From contig JALNZI010000059.1 in the NCBI GenBank assembly GCA_023229385.1, forward strand, positions 1 through 8,444: a DNA stretch of 8,444 nt. Reading direction: 5' to 3'. Shown here in pieces: positions 1 to 6,203 of the stretch. The notes beneath the pieces are model-generated. The model saw only the letters and a program-made list of their open reading frames with translations. It searched no databases and was not told the origin of the DNA. A program made the translations under genes and the position numbers. This stretch comes from Candidatus Omnitrophota bacterium. Its GTDB lineage: Bacteria > Omnitrophota > Gorgyraeia > Gygaellales > Profunditerraquicolaceae. How positions within the stretch are numbered: the stretch's first letter is position 1; each line of letters starts with the position of its first letter.

Positions 1-376
1 GCATCACATCAGGTCCAGGTTCATTAACAAGAATATAATCTCTCGTCAGCGCGTCATGCAGTGAAACATAAAGATAATTCACTAACAACTGCTGATCTTC
101 CCGGGATAGTTTACTTAAGGCAGAAGTTTCGGTATCGGCAGCCCAAAGCTGCACAGGATCAAGTAGAACTTTCTGGTACTTATTTAAATCTACGTTGCGA
201 TTCCGATATGTAAACTCAGCCTGCCCGCTCTTTCCATGATGTAATTGCGAGTAATCTCCGAGAAATCCCGACATCCTAACATTGGGCACCTGCTCGGTCG
301 TTGCACAACCCGCAATAGCTAACGCAACAGCACCCAGGCTGATTAAACGCCTGATCAACTTGATAAATATTCTCAT
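1..376 (-). CDS. DUF3313-like outer-membrane lipoprotein, N-terminal part (cut by window edge)
   Basis: The frame starts at ATG 376-374 and stays open for 125 codons to the window edge, so the C-terminus is missing. Residues 1-24 form a lipoprotein signal: basic start (RIFIKLIRR), hydrophobic stretch, then the lipobox IAGC with Cys24 as the lipidated residue. After a short linker come GFLGDYSQL and, further on, YQKVLLDPVQLW, the early conserved blocks I associate with DUF3313 lipoproteins (small periplasm-facing lipoproteins of unknown function). A purine-rich ribosome site (AAAGGGGGCGG) lies just upstream of the ATG, which fixes the start. It is 156 bases from the gene upstream on the same strand and may have its own promoter; an AT-rich TATATAAAT stretch near 431-440 is the only weak candidate. 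The lipoprotein call is firm; the family call is from memory of the motif pattern. Confidence 0.8.
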   Translation of the reverse strand, partial: MRIFIKLIRRLISLGAVALAIAGCATTEQVPNVRMSGFLGDYSQLHHGKSGQAEFTYRNRNVDLNKYQKVLLDPVQLWAADTETSALSKLSREDQQLLVNYLYVSLHDALTRDYILVNEPGPDVM

Positions 377-532
377 AACCCGCCCCCTTTACTGTTTTTG
401 CTCCGTCCAAATAGTTTAGCGATTTTTTAATTTATATAAAATTGGGCGATCCCATGTTTTAACTTTTCTAACACCAGGAACGCCCCTCCTTTTTACGCTG
501 CTTAAAGCTATTTTTTAGAAACTACCTTAAAT

Positions 533-901
533 TTATTGCTCTAATAATTTAACAGATTGCGCCCGGTTAACTCTTTTACCTATCGCATACAATACGGCAA
601 CCTTATTGCCTTTCTTTAAATCGCCCAAGGCAATAGTTTTGCCGTCTTTATCTGTAATCAGAGTATCGTCTGAGACTGAGAAACTGAGATTCCTCCCGTA
701 ATCATCCCCGATCGAAAGCTGTGATTTTATTCCCTTCGTAAAATCTCCGATGATTACCAAGCTAACTCTGCCAGTACCATTAACAGTCCGGATTTCCGGT
801 AATGTTGGGGCGGTTTGGCCGGTTGTGGTTGAAGCCTGTTGGGCCAAACACAAAGAACTGCTAAATTGAACAACAAGTAATGCTAAAAGTATTTTTTTCA
901 T
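533..901 (-). CDS. Small secreted (periplasmic) protein, possibly DUF5666-like fold
   Basis: A 122-residue protein with a clear Sec signal peptide: MKK, a hydrophobic core (ILLALLVVQF), and a likely signal peptidase I site after CLA at about residue 20. A low-complexity QQASTTTGQTAPT linker follows. The rest (about 38-122) is rich in alternating beta-strand patterns: GRVSLVIIG, LSIGDDYGRNLSFSVSDDTLITDKDGKTI, then ALGDLKKGNKVAVLY. The pattern of a value at a given ionic or switch state followed by L-DLKKG-KV is typical of small OB or barrel-like DUF5666-type periplasmic domains; this is a resemblance only. I prefer ATG 901 to the in-frame GTG at 910, because AGGTGAG sits correctly before 901 and the GTG lies inside that ribosome site. 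The start is 5 bases past the stop of the membrane-protein gene, so the two are translationally coupled. Confidence 0.72.
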   Translation of the reverse strand: MKKILLALLVVQFSSSLCLAQQASTTTGQTAPTLPEIRTVNGTGRVSLVIIGDFTKGIKSQLSIGDDYGRNLSFSVSDDTLITDKDGKTIALGDLKKGNKVAVLYAIGKRVNRAQSVKLLEQ

Positions 902-906
902 ATCCC

Positions 907-1401
907 TCACCTTTTCTGAAAAAATAATCCGCTGATTTTTCCCCTTCCTAAGACTCTGCTTAATTCCCTTATGCCAAAAAAAGGTATAAAAATAACAAAT
1001 ACTACCAGCATCTTAGCAAGCCATTCATAGGAAAAACTGCCGATAAACCTATCGATTACCGAGGCAGAGTTTCCGGTTTGCAGTAAGACGCGGATTAATA
1101 ACTCGATTACGCCTAAAATAATAGTGCAGACAGTAAAAAGAAGCGATTTATAAAGGGTGGGAATAACCAAGGGTTTATCTTCAAACCCCTGGCCGATATG
1201 AAAATGCTCTGCGATTAAAATTACCTTGGCCAGCACCAGGCCTTTGATCAGGCTGACCCCATAATGCGCATAACTGATTTCGTAATTGGCCAATATCAAT
1301 CTTGTATAGTTGGCAAAGACACTGAAAAACAAAGTTATGTAGAGTGCATTGATCCAGTAGGCCTTAAACCCCTCCCAAATCTTTTGTTTTATTCCTTCCA
1401 T
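907..1401 (-). CDS. Four-helix integral membrane protein of unknown function
   Basis: The product has 164 residues with four predicted membrane segments at roughly 15-35, 48-65, 83-107 and 127-146. The loop between segments 2 and 3 carries EHFHIGQGFEDKPL, and the C-terminus is basic (RELSRVLGRGK, FFQKR), which places the C-terminus in the cytoplasm. The HFH motif might bind a metal or haem, but nothing else supports that. I do not recognise a named family. The start ATG 1401 has a good ribosome site (GGCGGAGG, four bases before it). It is the first gene behind the strong promoter at 1468-1496 and is followed at once by the small secreted protein, so the two probably act together at the inner membrane and periplasm. 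Confidence 0.75.
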   Translation of the reverse strand: MEGIKQKIWEGFKAYWINALYITLFFSVFANYTRLILANYEISYAHYGVSLIKGLVLAKVILIAEHFHIGQGFEDKPLVIPTLYKSLLFTVCTIILGVIELLIRVLLQTGNSASVIDRFIGSFSYEWLAKMLVVFVIFIPFFGIRELSRVLGRGKISGLFFQKR

Positions 1402-1467
1402 CAGCCTCCGCCTATACTTAAAACCAGATCCTTAACTCTGATTAGAATCTCTTAACTTATTAGCCTA

Positions 1468-1496
1468 ATTATATGCGGAATACCTCAACATATCAA
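1468..1496 (-). promoter_or_regulatory. Near-consensus sigma70-type promoter for the membrane protein / secreted protein pair
   Basis: On the minus strand, TTGATA (1496-1491) is separated by exactly 17 bases from TATAAT (1473-1468). The -35 box matches 5 of 6 consensus bases and the -10 box all 6. Transcription should begin near 1461, about 60 bases before the ATG at 1401. It lies just after the stop of the pseudokinase gene (1502), separating that operon from the downstream pair. Confidence 0.75.
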
Positions 1497-1501
1497 GAAT
1501 A

Positions 1502-2608
1502 TTATAGATCGGGATGCTTTGAAGGACTTTTACGTAAAAGGTTAGCCGTTTCGCAAAAAATTACTTTTGATAAACTCATCCTATTAATATAGGCCCTTAC
1601 CTTCGACTCTTCTGAAGTAATCCTGATTAACTCTTTATCACCAGACCAAGGAAGACGTTCAATATTAATCCCTAAAAAAGAGATGCTCTTTAAGATACTA
1701 TATATTACCGGAGTAAATATTGCGGCGTTATCACCGGAAATAACTACGCTATCCAATCCGCCCATAACCGATATCCCTTCTCCGATATGTTTTAATATTT
1801 GTGCTTTATATACATCGAAAGCCAAATCGACCTGGGGGTCTTTTCCATAGAGCTTAAGCATATCTCCTAATTCAAGATCATAACCCGTAAGCCCTAGAAA
1901 ACCGCTATTATTTTTCAACATTTCATCAATTTCATAAATTGAAAATTTATGAATATTCATAAGATTGAAAACTATTCCCGGATCCAAATCTCCGCAAGCC
2001 CTTCTGGACATTATTCCTTCAAGCGGAGTATAACCTAAACTTATGGAAAGCGGCCGGCGATTATGAATGGCGCATACAGTAGTCTGTTTATCAAATACTA
2101 TAGAAATAACCTTGTCTTCCAAGGGGACAATCCTGCTATTTGCCTCATGAAATATCCCGTGGAATCCGAATTTCTTTATTCTGCTATTTTTATAATACTC
2201 AAAGGGCAAGGCATAATATTTTTCTTCATCCGGTAAATTTGAGAAGAATGAAGTCTCAAAGAAATTTATAATCGGCGTATTCTTAAACGTATCCCGGAAT
2301 CTCTTAATTATCTCCAGCATTGAAGGAATGTAGAATGGGAGGAAATCTATCAGCTTTTCAAACTTACCCAGAAAAGCCGAATTAACAATCGCAGGCTTTA
2401 AAAAATAATCGCCTCCGGAAAGCACCCGGAAAGCAAACGCCTTAATCTGATCCTTGCCGGCAATACCGCGAATGCACCTTTTAAGAGATTCATTATCCCG
2501 GATTTCTTCGACGTCCTTGATAAGAAACGAATCCGGTGATTTTTCCCCATCTTCCTTAAAAGACCAGATTTTTAACTCTTTAAGGTTATAATCAATAACA
2601 AGAATCAT
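1502..2608 (-). CDS. Degenerate acetate-kinase-family protein (likely pseudokinase)
   Basis: A 368-residue ASKHA protein, shorter than ordinary acetate kinase (about 400). Family landmarks remain: AFRVLSGG (59-66, matching the HRVVHGG block with its Arg), KFGFHG (146-151), SLGYTPLEGIM (190-200), ACGDLDPG (204-211) and TSEES (331-335). Key positions are changed: the N-terminal Asn-x-Gly-Ser-Ser-Ser loop is DYNLKEL; the HNP motif is YIP; FDTxFH is FETSFF (Asp to Glu, His to Phe); the HLGNG nucleotide loop is VFDKQT; the catalytic Arg of TRSGDIDP is Ala204; GIGEN is lost. Phosphoryl transfer therefore looks impossible or very poor. Start ATG 2608 follows AAGGAG by ten bases and overlaps the end of the upstream kinase gene by 17 bases. 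It may be a regulatory partner of that kinase, since acetate kinases are dimers; this is inference. The frame is intact, so it is not simply decaying. Confidence 0.85.
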   Translation of the reverse strand: MILVIDYNLKELKIWSFKEDGEKSPDSFLIKDVEEIRDNESLKRCIRGIAGKDQIKAFAFRVLSGGDYFLKPAIVNSAFLGKFEKLIDFLPFYIPSMLEIIKRFRDTFKNTPIINFFETSFFSNLPDEEKYYALPFEYYKNSRIKKFGFHGIFHEANSRIVPLEDKVISIVFDKQTTVCAIHNRRPLSISLGYTPLEGIMSRRACGDLDPGIVFNLMNIHKFSIYEIDEMLKNNSGFLGLTGYDLELGDMLKLYGKDPQVDLAFDVYKAQILKHIGEGISVMGGLDSVVISGDNAAIFTPVIYSILKSISFLGINIERLPWSGDKELIRITSEESKVRAYINRMSLSKVIFCETANLLRKSPSKHPDL

Positions 2609-3824
2609 TTTTAACCAACTCCTTATATGCTTCTTTAGCGATCATATTTTCTTCGTCCGTAGGAATTACCAGGATCTTTGATTCAGAACATAACGATGAC
2701 AGGTCGCTTATTCCCTGGCTGTATTTTCTGTTTTTTTCCTCATCTAGCTTTACCCCTAAGAATTCCATATTTTTACAAATACTTTCACGCAGCACTGAAG
2801 AGCCTATTCCAAGCGAATCCGTAAATATCAGGATATCCGTTTTTTTCAAAATCAGGGCGTAAAATGCGATATACGCCCTTACCCGGCGCACATACATATT
2901 GAATGTCATCTTTGCCTGCTTATCTTTATCCATATCCCTGATAACATCCCTGAGATCGGATGAAGAATTAAATATGCCTAAAATACCGCTTTTATTATTA
3001 AGCATACCTTCGGTTTCTTCCGATGAAAATCGTTCTTTAAACATTATGTAAAAAACTGCTCCCGGATCGATGTCGCCGCAACGGGTATTCATCATCAACC
3101 CCTCAAGCGGGGTGAAACCCATAGAATTATTTATGGATTTACCATTCCTGATCGCGCAAACACTTGAACCTCCTGTCCCCAAATGGCAGCTTATTATCCT
3201 CTGCAGGGATTTATCTTTCTTTAAAAACTTGCACGCCTCTTCCATTACATATTTATGAGATATGCCATGAAAGCCTATTTTTCTAATATGGTATTTCTTA
3301 ATAATTTTCCTGGGAAGCGCGTAGGTGGAAAACTCCGGAAGAATTGTCTTATGAAAAACAGTGTCAAATACGACAAATTGGCCTATGTCGGGATATTCCT
3401 GATAACAGAATTCAATCAACTTATAGATTATCGGATTATGGATAGCCGCCAGAGGAAGCGTATCTTTTAATTTTCTTAAAACAACTTTGTCAACCTTCAC
3501 TGTCTTGCTGAAGAACGTCCCCGGATGCACATAGCGATGAGCAAAAACATCGAATTTTATCTCTTTATTCTTCTTAGCATCATCTGCTATTAACTCGAGC
3601 GCCTTCTTAAGCGCAGCCGAATGATCGCCAAGCGAAGCCTCAACTACCCTCTTTTTGCCAAAAACAAAATGCCTGACAATAGACTTCCCCTGCGTCTTGG
3701 CGCCCACCCTTTCAGCTTCACCGCGTACAATTTCAACTCCACCCGGCATTCTAATTATTTTATACTTTAAGGATGAACTGCCGCAATTAAGCACCAGGAT
3801 ATTTGTTGATTGTTTAGATTTCAT
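2592..3824 (-). CDS. Acetate kinase family protein (acyl kinase), variant nucleotide-binding loops
   Basis: The 410-residue product has normal acetate-kinase length and order of motifs: LNCGSSSLKY (12-21, with the substrate-site Asn13), AHRYVH (95-100, Arg97), HNP (129-131), FDTVFH (153-158, Asp154), GFHGISHKYV (184-193, His186), ISCHLG (211-216, His214), SMGFTPLEGLMMNTRCGDIDP (234-254, Arg248) and PTDEE (388-392). Thus the catalytic Arg/His/Asp set known from Methanosarcina acetate kinase is present. It would be expected to interconvert acetate plus ATP with acetyl phosphate in the cytoplasm, but the adenine/phosphate loops are unusual: GNG is GTGGSS and GIGEN is SLGIGSS. The substrate may be another acyl phosphate. 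I take ATG 3824, with GGAG five bases before it, rather than the in-frame GTG at 3851; it overlaps the M20 gene by 11 bases. No phosphotransacetylase is in the window. I leave the symbol blank because true AckA function is unsure. Confidence 0.88.
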   Translation of the reverse strand: MKSKQSTNILVLNCGSSSLKYKIIRMPGGVEIVRGEAERVGAKTQGKSIVRHFVFGKKRVVEASLGDHSAALKKALELIADDAKKNKEIKFDVFAHRYVHPGTFFSKTVKVDKVVLRKLKDTLPLAAIHNPIIYKLIEFCYQEYPDIGQFVVFDTVFHKTILPEFSTYALPRKIIKKYHIRKIGFHGISHKYVMEEACKFLKKDKSLQRIISCHLGTGGSSVCAIRNGKSINNSMGFTPLEGLMMNTRCGDIDPGAVFYIMFKERFSSEETEGMLNNKSGILGIFNSSSDLRDVIRDMDKDKQAKMTFNMYVRRVRAYIAFYALILKKTDILIFTDSLGIGSSVLRESICKNMEFLGVKLDEEKNRKYSQGISDLSSLCSESKILVIPTDEENMIAKEAYKELVKNDSCY

Positions 3825-5031
3825 CTGAACTCCAGCCGAATGTCGGCACACCTATATTCCTTAGAACAATTAATGCCTGGCCGTAAACCGCCTTCTCGAC
3901 CTTATCCGCAGTTAAAGCATCTTTTTCCACACTAGAAAAATCTTCCGATCCAGCGCCAAATCCTATTGTAGGTATTCCCATCTTAGCGTAAGTATAGGAA
4001 CCCTCTGTCACTATCTTTTTCCAGTAGCCAAAATTGGATTTAAATCCGCTCTCGGTCAAGGCCTTAAGCGATTCTGAAGCAAAAGGCGCGTGGCTCTCCA
4101 TGGCCCAGGGCTTAAATTCCTTTTCGGATACCAATTCAAGCCCGGTATATGTTTTTACGCGCTCTTTTGTCAAAAGCGTACTGATCGTAATATCCGGTTC
4201 CTGCTTATAAACAGTCTTGGCTATAGTCTTAGCCTTATCTAAAATATATCCTTTAGCCTCCTCGGGGATAAACACCCTGTCTACGACTACCCGGAATTCG
4301 CTTACCGCATCCTGCGGCTGATAACCGCTATAACGCACATCTTTTATTCTCAGGTCAGAACGCCCAAGAGTAAGATCGCTAGGAAGATCTTTGGAAACTT
4401 TTTCCAACTCATTTATCAATGGAAACATCGTACCCAACATATTTATTCCGCGATTTTCCAGGAAATTCCTGTTTAATCTGCCCTTAACAACTATCTCATA
4501 TTCCATCCTTCCTTTATGGCCTAAGTTAATGTTAAAACCAGTTGGCTCACAAAGGACGACTCCCTTAATCTTTTTAGCTTTGTCCTTTAAAAAATTATCA
4601 AAAAGATACTCTACCCCTGAGCCGCCATATTCAGTTCTCGGTATGCAACAGATAATCAAGTCACCTGTCAACGGCAATAAGGTCCTTTTTATCAAAGCCC
4701 CCGTGTAAATACTGGAAATAACCCCAGCCTTAAATCCGGACATATCTCCAGTATAAATTCCCTCCAGCTTTTGCTGATTCACAGACTTAGTATCAATATG
4801 CGACACTACCAGGACAGCATCTTTATTGCTATATCCTTTGATTACCCCGATCAGGTTACCGGCATCATCCTTGGCGACTTTATCAAAAGACAACTCCCTC
4901 ATTTTAGCTGCGATAAGCCCGGAAAGCCTGTCAACATAAGAATCATCAAGCTTGTCGCTTTCCACCTTTTTGTAAAAATCAATCAGGTCCTTTTTGAGCC
5001 CTTTAGCCTTTGCTTTTATCAACTCTTTCAC
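3814..5031 (-). CDS. M20-family (ArgE/DapE/CPG2-type) metallohydrolase, YgeY-like, with altered active site
   Basis: The 405-residue product has the M20 order of motifs: VVSHIDT (75-81, His78 and Asp80), YTGDMSGFKAG (93-103, bridging Asp96), RTEYGGSG (132-139), CEPTG (161-165, Glu162), GHKGRMEYEI (171-180), a lid/dimer region about 185-285, and PTIGFGAGSEDFSS (354-367). The EPTGxNxxxGHxGRME block, the later VDR and the ER..TYTGLE stretch resemble the YgeY branch. Three expected residues appear changed: the general-base Glu of the Glu-Glu pair aligns to Thr133 (the metal ligand Glu134 remains), the dimer-lid His aligns to Arg/Asn near 187-188, and the last ligand His aligns to Ser366 or Ser367. 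Hydrolysis may be lost or use an altered mechanism. The start is GTG 5031 behind a strong AGGAGG site. The stop TAA overlaps the kinase start, indicating coupled translation with the acetate-kinase-like gene. Substrate unknown. Confidence 0.85.
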   Translation of the reverse strand: MKELIKAKAKGLKKDLIDFYKKVESDKLDDSYVDRLSGLIAAKMRELSFDKVAKDDAGNLIGVIKGYSNKDAVLVVSHIDTKSVNQQKLEGIYTGDMSGFKAGVISSIYTGALIKRTLLPLTGDLIICCIPRTEYGGSGVEYLFDNFLKDKAKKIKGVVLCEPTGFNINLGHKGRMEYEIVVKGRLNRNFLENRGINMLGTMFPLINELEKVSKDLPSDLTLGRSDLRIKDVRYSGYQPQDAVSEFRVVVDRVFIPEEAKGYILDKAKTIAKTVYKQEPDITISTLLTKERVKTYTGLELVSEKEFKPWAMESHAPFASESLKALTESGFKSNFGYWKKIVTEGSYTYAKMGIPTIGFGAGSEDFSSVEKDALTADKVEKAVYGQALIVLRNIGVPTFGWSSDEI

Positions 5032-5045
5032 GAGACACCTCCTCT

Positions 5046-5066
5046 TTGTTAAATATTGATTAACAA
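5046..5066. repeat. Inverted repeat TTGTTAA-N7-TTAACAA before the M20 gene
   Basis: Two perfect 7-base arms (5046-5052 and 5060-5066) flank a 7-base spacer. It lies between the candidate -10 box and the ribosome site of the M20 gene, and together with the adjacent palindrome makes the gap a dense array of TTAAC/GTTAA half-sites. It could be a second operator for the XRE-cupin regulator. It is too AT-rich and lacks a GC stem, so it is unlikely to be a terminator. Confidence 0.4.
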
Positions 5067-5095
5067 GTTTAACTATTAGTTAACAATTATCTCAA
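5066..5095 (-). promoter_or_regulatory. Candidate promoter with embedded operator upstream of the M20-kinase operon
   Basis: In the 76-base gap between the regulator stop and the M20 start, TTGAGA (5095-5090) and TAAACT (5071-5066) are 18 bases apart on the minus strand, giving a plausible but weak promoter. A perfect 15-bp palindrome, TTAACTATTAGTTAA (5069-5083), fills most of the spacer. It shares the 9-mer TTAACTAAT (on the opposite strand) with the palindrome upstream of the XRE-cupin gene, which suggests that the regulator binds both. The call is inference from spacing and symmetry. Confidence 0.4.
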
Positions 5096-5107
5096 AAAAA
5101 ATTATTT

Positions 5108-5659
5108 TTAGAATGTCGGCGGGGTTACTACCCAAACTGCCTCTGCTTCTTCTTTCCCTATGTTCTTAAAGGCATGCGGAACATTGGAATTAAAATATAT
5201 ACTGTCGCCTTTTTTTAATATATATGACATATCATTAAGCATGACTTCGATTACCCCTCTTAACACCATAACAAACTCCTGGCCGAAATGTTTATATGAT
5301 CTTTCTCCTGATGTAGCACCCTCCTTAAGTTTAAATAACAATGGCTCCATCTGTTTATTCGAATCACGCGATGTCAAAAGATACAGGTTTATCCCCCTGC
5401 CTAGCTCCTGAACATATTTTCTTTCGCTAGACCTTACCACAGGGTTATCTTCTAATTTCTGCGCTTCACCTATCAGGTTACCGATAGTTGTACTTAAGGC
5501 GTCCGCAATACTTTTTAAAGTAGATAGCGATGGCGAAGCCTTGCCACTTTCAACCTGGGATAAAAAACTGGCGCTGATCTCAAGCTTCTTTGCCAAAGCC
5601 CTTAAAGTCAGGTCCTGCTCTTCCCGTAATCTTTTAATATTCACACCGACTATTTTCAT
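5108..5659 (-). CDS. XRE-family transcriptional regulator with C-terminal cupin domain
   Basis: This 183-residue protein has the standard XRE-cupin design. Residues about 6-62 are a Cro/C1-type helix-turn-helix (NIKRLREEQDLTLRALAKKL, then SASFLSQVESGKASPSLSTL as turn and recognition helix). After a linker, residues about 105-180 form a small cupin: LKEGATSGERSYKHFGQEF, VLRGVIEVMLND, LKKGDSIYFNSNVPHAFKN. His124, Glu128 and His162 sit where cupin metal ligands usually are, so the domain may sense a small molecule through a metal. ATG 5659 is chosen over an in-frame GTG at 5689 because that GTG lies upstream of the -10 box and of the expected RNA start. It is the first gene of the M20-kinase unit and probably regulates itself and that operon in response to the pathway's substrate. 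Confidence 0.92.
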   Translation of the reverse strand: MKIVGVNIKRLREEQDLTLRALAKKLEISASFLSQVESGKASPSLSTLKSIADALSTTIGNLIGEAQKLEDNPVVRSSERKYVQELGRGINLYLLTSRDSNKQMEPLLFKLKEGATSGERSYKHFGQEFVMVLRGVIEVMLNDMSYILKKGDSIYFNSNVPHAFKNIGKEEAEAVWVVTPPTF

Positions 5660-5680
5660 CCCTTTTACCCTCTTTAAGAG

Positions 5681-5709
5681 AATATACACTCAAAAATCCT
5701 GCTTGTCAA
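5681..5709 (-). promoter_or_regulatory. Near-consensus promoter of the XRE-cupin gene
   Basis: TTGACA (5709-5704, perfect -35) is followed after exactly 17 bases by TATATT (5686-5681, 5 of 6 for -10) on the minus strand. The RNA should start near 5675, leaving a leader of about 16 bases that carries AGAGGG before the ATG at 5659. This spacing also rules out the longer GTG-initiated form of the protein. Confidence 0.75.
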
Positions 5710-5710
5710 G

Positions 5711-5730
5711 TATTAATTAACTAATTAATA
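5711..5730. promoter_or_regulatory. 20-bp palindrome, probable operator of the XRE-cupin regulator
   Basis: TATTAATTAACTAATTAATA has perfect 9-base arms around a 2-base centre. It ends one base before the -35 box of the XRE-cupin promoter. Additional TTAAC half-sites follow at 5735-5752 (TTATTAAC, TACTTAAC). The position beside -35 fits either autoactivation or repression. The 9-mer TTAACTAAT recurs in the gap before the M20 gene. Confidence 0.5.
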
Positions 5731-5811
5731 ATTTATTAACTCTTACTTAACAGGAAAAATTTGGGTTTATGCTGCTAAAAACGGTACTCTAAACAATTTA
5801 TCAAAAGCTAC

Positions 5812-6003
5812 TTACTCAATCAATACTATACCGTAATAATTACCCTTGCAACTTGATTCTTTCAATACTTTGATTGGGAATCCATTATTCCTTACGGTGG
5901 TATACACATCTATTCCGCATGCCTCCATGGAAGGCCTGGTTTTATCCGGATGACGGCAGAATTTAGCGCATTTTTCACAAAGCTGGCAAGGCCCAGCCCC
6001 CAA
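5812..6003 (-). pseudogene. C-terminal remnant of a DUF2284 metal-binding protein
   Basis: The frame encodes the final third of a DUF2284 protein (full members are about 170-200 residues): GAGPCQLCEKCAKFC with a dense Cys cluster, CRHPDKTRPSMEACGIDV, and the usual ending NYYGIVLIE. These Cys residues are expected to hold a metal or iron-sulphur centre. The N-terminal two thirds are absent and there is no credible ribosome site; the only start would be a TTG at 6003. Upstream, the DNA turns directly into a DUF4118 reading frame in a different phase, so the gene has been cut by a deletion or rearrangement. The remaining part is well conserved, which suggests a recent event or an assembly join. 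Confidence 0.8.
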
Positions 6004-6164
6004 CGAATAGCAACTATCACTACGGCCAAAAGATAAAACATCACGATATTTGTCGGCTCAAGCTTTCTTTTAACAAACTCACCCAACAAAGTCATGATTA
6101 AAACAAGCCCTACGCTTATCAAGTAGGGATAAATTTTATTCCAGAAAGTATTTGTTTTTTGCAT
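5997..6164 (-). pseudogene. N-terminal remnant of a DUF4118 (KdpD-type) membrane domain
   Basis: From ATG 6164 the first 56 codons encode two membrane segments (about 13-30 and 38-54) ending with the signature TNIVMFYLLAVVIVAIRWG, the start of the DUF4118 four-helix domain found in KdpD and many sensor histidine kinases. After Gly56 the homology stops, and the frame runs out of phase through the DUF2284 coding sequence. The rest of DUF4118 and any kinase domain are missing. No strong ribosome site is visible before the ATG. The open frame formally continues to 5910, but those residues are the shadow of DUF2284. Function is presumed lost. Confidence 0.7.
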
Positions 6165-6203
6165 ATTAAATAACTCTAAAGGTATAGAGAGGTAATTCCC
6201 TGT

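Noticed and set aside
427..474. Fifteen-codon minus-strand frame starting at GTG after an AGGAGGGG sequence, upstream of the lipoprotein gene
   Set aside because: The purine-rich site is striking, but the peptide is tiny, has no leader-peptide features such as repeated regulatory codons, and no attenuator hairpin was seen.
1264..1455. Plus-strand open frame opposite the membrane-protein gene
   Set aside because: It lies antisense to a well-supported gene, has no ribosome site and no recognisable domain; the same holds for the plus-strand frames within 3070-3470, 4391-5052, 5160-5411, 6769-6963 and 7408-7617.
3825..3851. Nine-residue extension of the acetate-kinase-like protein from a GTG
   Set aside because: The ATG at 3824 has a properly spaced GGAG and begins just before the conserved NILVLNCGSSS block; the extension lies inside the M20 coding sequence and looks unrelated to the family.
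5094..5110. Possible terminator after the XRE-cupin gene (run of eight T on the minus strand)
   Set aside because: There is no GC-rich stem before the T run, only an AT-only symmetry, so read-through into the M20 gene cannot be excluded and a terminator is not supported.
5660..5689. Ten-residue N-terminal extension of the XRE-cupin protein from a GTG
   Set aside because: The GTG is upstream of the -10 box and of the expected RNA start, so it would not be transcribed from the near-consensus promoter.
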